Origin: DUML01 sp050949905
Lineage (GTDB): Bacteria > Bacillota > Desulfitobacteriia > Desulfitobacteriales > Syntrophobotulaceae
Assembly: GCA_050949905.1 (NCBI GenBank)
Contig: JBMNGP010000006.1
Span: forward strand, 386,912-450,911
Length of the DNA: 64,000 nucleotides
Reading direction: 5' to 3'
Position numbers and translations under genes: made by a program. The notes beneath the pieces are model-generated. The model made no database searches. It saw only the letters and a program-made list of their open reading frames with translations, and had not been told where the DNA came from. Positions 53,680 to 62,300 of this stretch are shown here, in pieces. Every line of letters begins with the position of its first letter. The stretch's first letter is position 1.

Positions 53680-54468
53680 TTAGGATAGTTTTTGCCACTC
53701 TTCTTCCCGGGCAGTAAAAACCCAAGGCATGGCTCTCTTTTCCAATAGTTCTACTCCTTTCATCAGGAGCAGACTAAGGAGAGCGATAAGGAAAATAACA
53801 GCAAACATTTTATCAAAAGCATAGGACTTGCGGACACGAGTCATATAAACTCCCAGGCCGCTGTTGCCGCCCAGCCATTCGGCTATGACAGCACCGACAA
53901 TGGCATAGGAAACAGATATGCGTAAACCCGAGAAAAAGCCCGGCAAAGCGTTGGGCAGCTTAATGTAGCGGTAGATCTGCCATTTCTTGGCGCCCATAGC
54001 CCGCATCAAATTAATAGCATCCAGGTCGGAGGCCTTAAACCCCCCCAAGAGAGCGATGGTCATCGGGAAAAAGCAAGTTAAGACCACAAGCGTTATCTTT
54101 GGAGCCATGTCATAGCCTAACCACAAGACCAGCAGGGGAGCAATCGCAACCGTCGGTATGGTCTGGCTAATAACTAAAACCGGATGCAAAGCCTTGTATA
54201 TGCCTGCAAAACGATCCATCAAAAGAGCAATCAAAAAAGCTAGAATTATACTTAAGCCCAAACCCGTAAAGGCTTCGGTCAGGGATACTCCTGTATGGCG
54301 CATTAGCTCCGGAAAAGAATCCATAAAAGCCCGCAGGACATCCAGCGGTGAAGGCAGCATAAAGCCAGGCACTAAACCGCTTGCAGTCGCCAAGTGCCAA
54401 GTAAGGAATAAGACTGCTAATAACAGTAGGGGATAAAAATTAGTGGTTATGTTTGCTGACTTTTTCAT
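53680..54468 (-). CDS. thiX: Thiamine-precursor ABC permease (ThiX-like)
   Basis: Permease of 262 residues with about six spans. The EAA loop LMRAMGAKKWQIYRYIKLPN contacts the ATPase. The region LGYDMAPKITLVVLTCFFPM is typical of the SsuC/ThiX group. The frame opens at 54525, but the ATG at 54468 gives the natural start MKKSANITTNFYP. It overlaps the upstream gene by 29 bases in a different frame, so coupling is tight. Confidence 0.9.
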   Translation of the reverse strand: MKKSANITTNFYPLLLLAVLFLTWHLATASGLVPGFMLPSPLDVLRAFMDSFPELMRHTGVSLTEAFTGLGLSIILAFLIALLMDRFAGIYKALHPVLVISQTIPTVAIAPLLVLWLGYDMAPKITLVVLTCFFPMTIALLGGFKASDLDAINLMRAMGAKKWQIYRYIKLPNALPGFFSGLRISVSYAIVGAVIAEWLGGNSGLGVYMTRVRKSYAFDKMFAVIFLIALLSLLLMKGVELLEKRAMPWVFTAREEEWQKLS

Positions 54469-54736
54469 CGATAGTCCAAATCCCGCCGCCCGGTACATAA
54501 TTAATCTTGACATAGGACATGACACTTGGAGCCCCTTGTTCGATACAAATCATCTGGCAGCGTTTGACAATCTCCATAAGCTCTTCAAACTCTCCCTCAA
54601 TTGTTGTTTCAAAAGGCCCAACAAAGACCTTTAGTCCGGTAGACTTAAGATAGGCAATTACCTCATCTACTATCTTAAGGACTTCGTTGCCCTCTGCTTT
54701 GGGCAGTACCTGAATGGCTACACTGGCGTTAATCAT
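54440..54736 (-). CDS. MTH1187/YkoF-type thiamine-binding protein
   Basis: A 98-residue ferredoxin-like-fold protein of the DUF77/MTH1187 family. It shows MINASVAIQVLPKAEG, the FVGPFETTIEGEFEELMEIV segment and QGAPSVMSYVKINYVPGG. Such proteins bind thiamine or its hydroxymethylpyrimidine part and occur next to ThiXYZ transporters, where they may carry or buffer the ligand. First gene after the TPP riboswitch. An AAGGGAG site precedes the ATG. Confidence 0.87.
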   Translation of the reverse strand: MINASVAIQVLPKAEGNEVLKIVDEVIAYLKSTGLKVFVGPFETTIEGEFEELMEIVKRCQMICIEQGAPSVMSYVKINYVPGGGIWTIDEKVSKHNH

Positions 54737-54764
54737 CTTTATTTCGTCTCCCTTATTGAATTTT

Positions 54765-54806
54765 AAAAAAGTAAAGCCTCCTGTCCGGTTAAGAGCAGAA
54801 GGCTTT
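54765..54806 (-). terminator. Riboswitch expression-platform terminator
   Basis: AAAGCCT (54773-54779) pairs with AGGCTTT (54800-54806), and an inner CCTG/CAGA part extends the stem. On the minus strand ACTTTTTT follows. It sits between the TPP aptamer and the first gene, so ligand binding should favour termination. Confidence 0.88.
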
Positions 54807-54832
54807 ATTCTTACAGTATTAAGAAATATTTA

Positions 54833-54911
54833 ATCCCTCCGCTAGCATTACCTAGATCAGGTTATAGGGTCGGAATAATTTCCCTCTCAGCCGTTTCCAC
54901 AGCTCCCCTTT
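54833..54911 (-). ncRNA. TPP riboswitch (THI element)
   Basis: On the minus strand the aptamer begins with GGGGAGCTGTGGAAACG, then the invariant GGCTGAGAGGG, a variable stem, GACCCTATAACCTGATCTAG, GTAATGCTAGCGGAGGGA. These are the conserved P2-P5 parts of the TPP aptamer. It lies downstream of a sigma-A promoter and upstream of a terminator and of the thiamine-precursor operon. Confidence 0.95.
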
Positions 54912-54918
54912 TTAGTAG

Positions 54919-54947
54919 ATATTAACACTCACTGAGGGAAGTGTCAA
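54919..54947 (-). promoter_or_regulatory. Sigma-A promoter of the TPP-controlled operon
   Basis: On the minus strand a perfect TTGACA (54947-54942), a 17-base spacer and TAATAT (54924-54919). The transcript would start about seven bases before the aptamer. Confidence 0.88.
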
Positions 54948-55165
54948 TTTATCTTGCCGATTTTTTCCGATTAAATATTTATTAGTACAATTTTGAATCA
55001 TAATAATTTAAAAATGAAGTTATGAAGATATTAAAAACTATTATAATTTGGAAAAAAATTCACCATTTTTTTTACTACCACGTTATAATAAAGAAAAAAG
55101 TGTTTAAATACAACTTTTTCCTGAAACCTAACCAGTTTAATAATTTATAAGAAGGCTTATTAAAG

Positions 55166-56274
55166 ATGAAAAGATACAATAATACCGGGTTTACGCTAAT
55201 TGAATTAATGATTGTAATTGCCATAATCGGCATTCTGTCTATGGTATTGGTTCCCAAAGTTTCGGCAATAAAAACCCAGGCTAAAGAGGCAGGTTTGGAT
55301 ACTAATGTCCGAATGATTCGAGCCTATGCCGAAAGCAAAATTGAACTTTGGTCTATGAAAAAAACCCGGTATCAGATATTCAAAACTCCATAGCTCAAGC
55401 CTTTGGTACAGGAAAAGAGCTCACAAATCCAATAACCATGCAAACTACCCCAGCCCCGGCAGTAGGAGCCGACCTTGATGTCTATCCCCAGCCATCTGTT
55501 TATGTTGCCGGGACTTTTGACGGGCTTGATATTGGTAATGCCGATAACCGGCAATCCCTAATAGGGACAATTGTTGTTGCGGTGAAAGGCACAACTAATG
55601 AAGCTGCTGCTTCTATCCAGAGCATTCATATCTATGCCCATAATCATAACGGTGTAGTTATAAGCGAAACAATTGTTTTTGCCGATGGGACCACAACTTC
55701 CGGAACTCCGGGAACTAAAAGTGTGACCGGTATAAGCCTGGATAAAACTAGCCTTGTTTTATCTGTTGGTAACACTGAATTATTAACAGCGATCATAACT
55801 CCCCCTGACGCCACAAACCGCAATGTAATCTGGAGTAGTGATAATCCGGGAATAGCCGAAGTTACTTCCAGTGGCCTAGTGACCGGAATTAGCGAAGGGA
55901 CAGCCATAATTGCGGCAGAAACTGAAGATGGCGGTTATCAAGCCTTTTGTACCGTAACTGTTAGTAGTCTTCCTGACTATCCGGCATGGGATCCAAGTAA
56001 AAGATATACGAGTGGTTCTTATGTCCTTTATGGTGGCAGGGTTTTTGAGAACTGGCATGATGTAGACCCCGGAATAGAACCAACCGTAATCTATCCCTAT
56101 GGGGGGGATGCTCCCAGTCCCTGGCGAGAAATTACAGACGAGTGGCGACCTTACAACCAGTATGCTCAAAATGATCTAGTCTGGCATAACGGCAAACAAT
56201 ACCGGGCAAAGTGGTGGACTCAAGGTGACGAGCCGGGAACTCCTTCAGCTTCAGTATGGGAACTTATAGAATAA
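55166..56274 (+). pseudogene. Type IV prepilin with Big2 and two CBM5/12-like domains, frameshifted
   Basis: The 5' part (55166-55393) encodes a prepilin: leader MKRYNNTG, cleavage before FTLIELMIVIAIIGILSMVL with Glu at mature position 5, and the amphipathic helix IKTQAKEAGLDTNVRM. It then leaves frame. The 3' part continues in the -1 frame from about 55348 (VYEKNPVSDIQNSIAQAFG) to 56274. It holds a beta-rich segment, a Big2 immunoglobulin-like domain (VTGISLDKTSLVLSVGNTEL to about residue 205) and two modules like CBM5/12 (YPAWDPSKRYTSGSYVLYGG; YNQYAQNDLVWHNGKQYRAK). One extra T in the CTTTGG at 55346-55351 would join them. The intact product would be about 365 residues, large for a pilin. 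No pilus genes are nearby. Confidence 0.8.
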
Positions 56275-56358
56275 CCGGCTTTGTTATTCTTGCCACAGAT
56301 ATCGTGCTAGCTTTAATAACTTTTACTCTACTAATACTCTGCCTAAAGAGTGCTAAAT

Positions 56359-56396
56359 ATGGCCGTTATCCCTTTTTAACAAGGGATAGCGGCCAT
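56359..56396. terminator. Bidirectional terminator between convergent genes
   Basis: ATGGCCGTTATCCCT (56359-56373) pairs with AGGGATAGCGGCCAT (56382-56396). The plus strand is followed by TTCTTGATTATTTT (pilin gene); the minus strand by ATATTTAG (sigma fusion gene). Confidence 0.85.
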
Positions 56397-56414
56397 TCTT
56401 GATTATTTTACTGT

Positions 56415-58157
56415 TTACTCTTGTCCTACCGGCGTCATTGTTCCGGGGACAGTAAGCAGCTCATCCTTCTCCAGCGCCCCGCCGCAGGAGTAGTGGAAAC
56501 CATTGTCCTGCCATGCCAGCATGTAGGTGACTCCTCCCATATCGACCTTTATTAGTTCGCCTGCCACTATTCTACCCGCAAACTCAAACTCTACTTTTTC
56601 TACATTGGCATTGGGAGGCAGATTGGTATGGGACACCGGCCCTTGGGTGATCACCAGGTAAGGATTAGGCTCACCCGGAACGGTATACATGCTAAGCATT
56701 GCCCCCAGGTTTTCTTTTACTTCCACCCACTGATGCTTCACGTTATAATCCTTATTCTGCAAAACATAAGGAGCACTACCAAAACGCTTGGCTGTTTCGG
56801 CAGTTGTAATAGCCTGCGGAAGATTGACTACCGGAGGATTTTCTTCCGGGATGGTCACCCCTTCGGGCAATTCCAATTCAAACAAGGAATCAGGCAGTCC
56901 TTGATTAATACGCAGCTCCCTTACTTCCATGCGGTTTACCAGTTCGCCTTTGGCATTATAATATTCGGTGAGAACCGGGATCCAGGTTTCTTTATCCATC
57001 CAGTGATGGGTAATCATTTCTCCGATACCGGGGACTTTTTCACTGAATTGGACGTGGATAACCGGCCTGCCTTGCAGGTATTCCGTCCCTAAGACCCGGC
57101 TGGATTTATTTTCAGCCATCGCTTTCAGGGTTTCCGGAAAACTAAAGCGCGCTTTTTCCTGGTAGGCATCGCTTAAGATAAGTTTTTGGACTTGACGGGT
57201 AGCCGCAAACCAGCTCAGCATGATACCGTCCTTAATAATAATGGTCATTGGGCCGGTTGAAGCACTTTCCCCGTCTGTCCGGTAATAATCAGGCTTTTTG
57301 AACCAGATATGGGAGGTCATGGTCATAGGTTTTCCCTGGTTATAAGAAGTAGTATCGACAATTTCCTCATAATCCTCAATTTTATCAATAACTGCCTGGA
57401 CCTTCTCTTTTATTTCAGCGGCACTCAAGGTGATTTTACCTGTCAGGGAATGTAGGAGGGTGAGAAAATCCTTCTGCTTTTTCAATTCTTCCTGCCAGGC
57501 AGGATTAGCCGCCAACTCTTTTTCAAAAGCAATTCTGGCTGCCCCCTCCATAGTTTCTTCTAAATAATCATATATCCGATCCGTTAAACCCGTTTGATTT
57601 CTAGTCATATCTGTTCGCCCCTTTCCTTTATCAATATAATGTCTCAGAGTATCCTGCAAGCGGTTCCGCCCCCTGAATAATCGCGACTTGACCGTGCCCA
57701 GGGGAAGATTATACTCTGCGGCTGCTTCCTGCAAAGTTAAACCCCTGACATCAATTCCCAGAATTATTTGCTGCTGATCGAGAGGCAAGCTTTTAATTGC
57801 CTGCTCCAATTCCAGCTTCAGGGTAACGGCATCTTCCACGGGCAGCCCGCTCCCGCCCGGCAAATCCGGTATTATTCCCGGCACTTCCCTGTTTTTAAAA
57901 CGCAGCAAAAGATAAATTTCATTGGTTAAAATCCGCCGCCACCAGCCGGTAAAGGCACCGTCATCTTTTAAGCCCGCCAGGTTGTTAAAAACCTTGAGCA
58001 TACTGTTTTGCACGGCATCCTGAGCGAGAGCGCTGTCTCGCAGCAGGTAGACAGCATGTTTCCAAGCCTGAGGGTAGATTTCGCGGATTAAAAGCTCCCA
58101 GGCCTCGAGATCGCCTTGCCGAGCCTTCTCGATTAAATCTAATTTCACGCTTTTCAT
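56415..58157 (-). CDS. ECF sigma factor fused to LolA-like regulator
   Basis: One frame of 580 residues. Residues 1-180 are an ECF sigma factor: region 2 (QAWKHAVYLLRDSALAQDAV, NSMLKVFNNL, WWRRILTNEIYLLLR) and region 4 (LPLDQQQIILGIDVRGLTLQ, YNLPLGTVKSRLFRGRNRL). A short linker (YIDKGKGRTDMTRNQTG) leads to a helical segment like an anti-sigma N-part (about 190-245), then a LolA/RseB-like domain (SHIWFKKPDYYRTDG, GRPVIHVQFSEKVPG, WMDKETWIPVLTEYYNAKG) and a DUF4367-like end (YMLAWQDNGFHYSCGG). No membrane segment or signal peptide is visible. An AAAGGGG lies ten bases before an in-frame ATG at the joint (about 57607), so an independent second product is possible. The ATG at 58157 has AGGAG upstream and is preferred to 58256. 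Confidence 0.8.
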   Translation of the reverse strand: MKSVKLDLIEKARQGDLEAWELLIREIYPQAWKHAVYLLRDSALAQDAVQNSMLKVFNNLAGLKDDGAFTGWWRRILTNEIYLLLRFKNREVPGIIPDLPGGSGLPVEDAVTLKLELEQAIKSLPLDQQQIILGIDVRGLTLQEAAAEYNLPLGTVKSRLFRGRNRLQDTLRHYIDKGKGRTDMTRNQTGLTDRIYDYLEETMEGAARIAFEKELAANPAWQEELKKQKDFLTLLHSLTGKITLSAAEIKEKVQAVIDKIEDYEEIVDTTSYNQGKPMTMTSHIWFKKPDYYRTDGESASTGPMTIIIKDGIMLSWFAATRQVQKLILSDAYQEKARFSFPETLKAMAENKSSRVLGTEYLQGRPVIHVQFSEKVPGIGEMITHHWMDKETWIPVLTEYYNAKGELVNRMEVRELRINQGLPDSLFELELPEGVTIPEENPPVVNLPQAITTAETAKRFGSAPYVLQNKDYNVKHQWVEVKENLGAMLSMYTVPGEPNPYLVITQGPVSHTNLPPNANVEKVEFEFAGRIVAGELIKVDMGGVTYMLAWQDNGFHYSCGGALEKDELLTVPGTMTPVGQE

Positions 58158-58365
58158 CCACTCCTGTTTATTTCCTTGAAGAAATGCATTTCTGTTAATA
58201 GGATTCAGGATAGGGCTAAAAAGTTCCCCTACTTTGAAAAACATGTAAAAAAACATTTATATGTAAAAATAATCAGCCCGCATGAAAGCGCCGGTCTACT
58301 TTTTAGCATCTTCCTTCCGCCTGAATATATTGTAGCAGCAAGCTGATTCGAGGCGGTGATTCCAA

Positions 58366-59259
58366 ATGAATGCTGTAAAGCGTGTTAATCGTGTTTTTCT
58401 ATCAGCAAAAACACTGCCGATAGATGATTCTGCCCAGCTAATTCTCATGAGTGATGTGCACAGAGGTGACGGCAGCTGGGCTGATGATTTTTTAAGAAAC
58501 GAAAATCTTTATTTTGGAGCCTTATCTCACTATTACCAAAATAACTTCACCTATATAGAGCTGGGTGACGGTGATGAGCTTTGGAAATTTAAAAAAATGG
58601 CGGACATTGTATCTTTTCATAAAGAGACCTTTTTGCTGCTGCAAAAATTTTATCAGGAAGGGCGGCTTTATTTTATCTACGGAAACCACGATATGGAAAA
58701 GTGCCGGGATAAATTTGTTCAAAAGTGCTTAAACCGCTTCTATGATGCCCAAGCAAAGGAATCCGTCCCCTTATTTGAAAATATGGAAATACATGAAGGC
58801 TTAATTCTTCAGTATAAAGATTATGCTAAAAAAATCCTCCTTATCCACGGCCATCAAGGCAGTATCCTCGACTATACCTTTTGGGGCTTAAGAAGATTTT
58901 TAGTCCGACATATCTGGAAAAAATTAGAGATACTTGGCTTCAATGATCCCACCAGTACAGCCAAAAATTATCGCAAAAAAGAATCGATAGAAAAAAGCCT
59001 GACCGAATGGGTTACCCGGGAAAATCAAATGTTAATAACCGGGCATACTCATCGTCCTATGTTGCCGAGGGTAGGCAGGCCACCGTATTTTAATTCCGGA
59101 AGCTGTGTCCATCCGCATTCCATAACAGGGCTGGAAATATCCGCAGGCAAAATAACCCTTGTTAAATGGAGTATTAAAACCAAAGCTGATGGGACGTTAT
59201 ATATAGGCCGGGACATTCTGGCCGGCCCAAGAGAATTGCATGAATACCTTTCAACCTAA
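58366..59259 (+). CDS. Calcineurin-like metallophosphatase
   Basis: A 297-residue phosphoesterase with a two-metal centre. Ligands appear in order: LMSDVHRGDGSW (Asp and His), LGDGDELWKF (Asp), FIYGNHDMEKC (Asn-His), ILLIHGHQGSILDY (His) and ITGHTHRPMLP (His-x-His). The second motif has GDGDELW where many relatives have GDxxD. The closest relatives by eye are LpxH-like or uncharacterised UDP-sugar/nucleotide phosphatases; since Gram-positives lack lipid A, the substrate is open. It diverges from the sigma fusion gene; the ATG has GAGGCGGTG upstream. Confidence 0.88.
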   Translation: MNAVKRVNRVFLSAKTLPIDDSAQLILMSDVHRGDGSWADDFLRNENLYFGALSHYYQNNFTYIELGDGDELWKFKKMADIVSFHKETFLLLQKFYQEGRLYFIYGNHDMEKCRDKFVQKCLNRFYDAQAKESVPLFENMEIHEGLILQYKDYAKKILLIHGHQGSILDYTFWGLRRFLVRHIWKKLEILGFNDPTSTAKNYRKKESIEKSLTEWVTRENQMLITGHTHRPMLPRVGRPPYFNSGSCVHPHSITGLEISAGKITLVKWSIKTKADGTLYIGRDILAGPRELHEYLST

Positions 59260-59366
59260 GTAATTTATATATCAACCGAAATAACTTATATTAATTCATA
59301 AATAGTTATCCTGCCAGTCAAAAACAATTGGCGGAATATTCGATTTCCGGGAAAACAAGCTTGCAA

Positions 59367-62300
59367 CTACTCAGTACCTCGTCGCGTTTTTGCTAACTCT
59401 TTTTTCAAAAATTCAATAACGACCCCTCTATCCAAATCTTTATGACAATATTGATTACGAAAATACCTCAAACAGCCATAACAACTTGTGTTCCCCTCAT
59501 CACCACCACATTCACAGCGCATGAGGCGCTCTAAAGTAGCTTTCAGTACAATCATCAAAGTTTTCTCATTGGAGAGGCGTTTAACGTGGCCGGCTCCACC
59601 TGGCACATCATCAAAAATTATAAGAACAGGCCGTCCAAGGTTTTCACGTGTATAATATAAACAGCCATCCAGATCTTGTCTCTCTATTTGCAATGCTTCA
59701 CTAATTCCCTCTAAAATACCATAAAGCATTGAAAGCCAAAATCCTTTTCTATTATCCTGATAACCTTCAAAAGATAACATAAGAATATCTGTCTCAAACT
59801 CATGCCCAAGAGCCAAGTTGTTTGTTAAAACACCACTGCACTCTGTTCCCCATGGAGTATAGTGAGGGCTCTTAACCGGTTCATTACCCAATACTGAATA
59901 ACCGCAACGATAACACACTTTAAACTTTCTCCCGCCGGCATTATTAATTATTGCCAGCTTCCCTTTGGAAGCGGGTATTGCAACAAGATCACAGCTGTTT
60001 AGAGGCAATAAAACGCTATCCCCTTTATTTTCACAGCCTGAATAGTACACTCTCGTGGCATAAGTTTTCTCTGGTTTTTCTTCACCCGGTCTGCCAGGAG
60101 CTTGCCTTTCTGATATAAAGCCAAATGCTGGAATAATAAATGTACCCTTATTCCTTATAGATTGCCCACAAACTGGACAAATTTTCAATGCTTTATTCTC
60201 GAGTTCGTTTTCTATTAATTCTGAGCGTCCCTCTCTAAAATAGCTATTACAATTGTCACAAATAGCATATCTATAGCTTTCCCACTCTTTTTTAGGCACT
60301 CGTTTTAAATACCGGCTAGTCCACAACTTGCCACCCGCAACCACTTGGCTACTAGGTGCATATTCCGATAAAGCTATACGCAAATCTCTTTCTAATTGTA
60401 GCATCTTAGCTTCTTCGCCATGGTGAGCCAGCTGCAATTCAACTACATCAACAGGAAAACCGTATTTCGGAATCACGTTTCTTGTGGACAAATAATCAAT
60501 TAGATTTTTGCTTTTTAAAGTAGTAATTAACCTTTCAATATGGTCGACATTTTTTCTTTCTTGAAACAGCTTAATCCGCAGTTCTTCCAATTGCTCAACA
60601 TCGTTAGCAATTTCATCCCAGGCTTTCTGTAAAACTGCTTCTCCCTCATGATAAAGGAATGCTACCCATCGCCAATTATCCAGTCCTAATTTTTCATGTA
60701 GCTCTTTAGGAATAATTCTTTTTAGCGACTCCTGTAATTCCTTAGGTTCCTGCTTAAGATATTCTAAAAAGAGCAGTGGGCCAGATTCTTCTTGTTTAAA
60801 AAAGAAGTCATCCACCTTGCCAAAATAATCTCGATTCTCTCTCCAGAAGGAAGATAAAGCGACAGCATATAGATGCCTAGCAACAATTTTAATATTCTCA
60901 ATTTTAAAATATGGTGGTTTAATATGCCCCGAAACCATACGCCATGGTTCTTGAAAATGAGCTAAATCATGTGAACGTCTTTGGGCAAAAGTTAAAACAT
61001 AAGCTACACTATCAATCCTTCGACCAGCACGACCTGCCCTTTGAACATAATTTGCAGTTGAGGGTGGCATATTGCGCATAAATACAGCTTCTAATTCCCC
61101 TACATCAACTCCTAGTTCGAAAGTAGTTGAACAGCTTAAAACATTGACTTTACCCTTAATAAAATGATTTTGCAATTGGGCTGCTGCATTACTGGTTAAT
61201 TGGGCAGTATGTTCTTCCGCCTTCATTCTGATAGGGAATAGGTTGGTATATAATTTGTAATAATGATTTTCTTTAAACCAATCATCTGGGTTACAAAGGC
61301 TTAATGATCCATCACATCGGTAGGAAGGGCAAATCCCACGTATATTATATAAGGTAATAGTGTTGCATTTATCACATATATGCCACTTAATATCGCTGTC
61401 TAATTGAGAAGACTTTAATTCCCAAAAATTATTACGTAGCCTAAAAACAGTCCCTAACTGTTTAAGATTATCTTCTCGAAAATAAGGAGCCCAGATACTA
61501 TTTTGCTTATTTAAACCAAAACTGCGCCAGATATTACTTAATAGAATCTTACATTCATCCTTGGTAATTTTGGGGTTGATCCTACGGGCTAAACGTATAA
61601 GATAGTCCAGTCTACTATTATTTAAATCAGTATTCCAGCCTAGCACTCCCATTTTTGTAGCTTCTCTATTTGTCCACTCTCTTATATAGTATTCCCTGTT
61701 TCGAGGCTGAAAGAATTCGTCTTTGGGAGATACTTCATCCGGAAAAACAATAGCACCTTTTTGCCTAAGAGTATCAAGTAATACCTGATACAAAGTCCAG
61801 GTTTCATCAGGAGTTAAATGCCAAGGGGCTTGTAATAGCGGCAACGGGGACATCCAGCCTGAAGGTTTTACTAAAGAAAAACCAATGAGACCTAAACCTT
61901 CAAGGCTATTTCGTCTATCCAAAGCTAACAGTTCATAAATAAGCCACTTCCAAATCTCAGTCTTTTTTTCTACTTTACTGTACTCAGGGAGCAAATCAAT
62001 TTCTTCTAGATACTTTTGAAGCGGGCTGATGATATCTTGCACTCTCCAGCTATCATCAACTACAGCCTCTTTATTTTTCTTTAGCACCTCCAAAATCAAA
62101 CCTCTTCGGAGGATACGGCTATAACTGTGGTTTAAGTAGGGAGCAAAGAAAGCAGCATCTTGCCTGCTATCAGAGAATACTAACAACTTTCTCTGTTCAC
62201 TTTCGGCTTTTTCAGTATCACTGAGACTATATTGAATCGGATCCCATGGATCATCAACCTCTAATTGCACCGTTTTTTTATCCTGAGTTTGCTTAGGTTC

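Noticed and set aside
55094..55120. AAAAAGT/ACTTTTT inverted repeat in the pilin leader as a terminator
   Set aside because: Stem is only A-T rich apart from one pair and no proper T-run follows the stem; it is more likely chance in AT-rich sequence.
55364..55371. A-AAA-AAC heptamer as a classical -1 programmed frameshift site in the pilin gene
   Set aside because: The heptamer is in the frame of the 3' part, not in the frame of the incoming pilin reading, so the standard slip would not produce the required frame. Decay or length variation is more likely.
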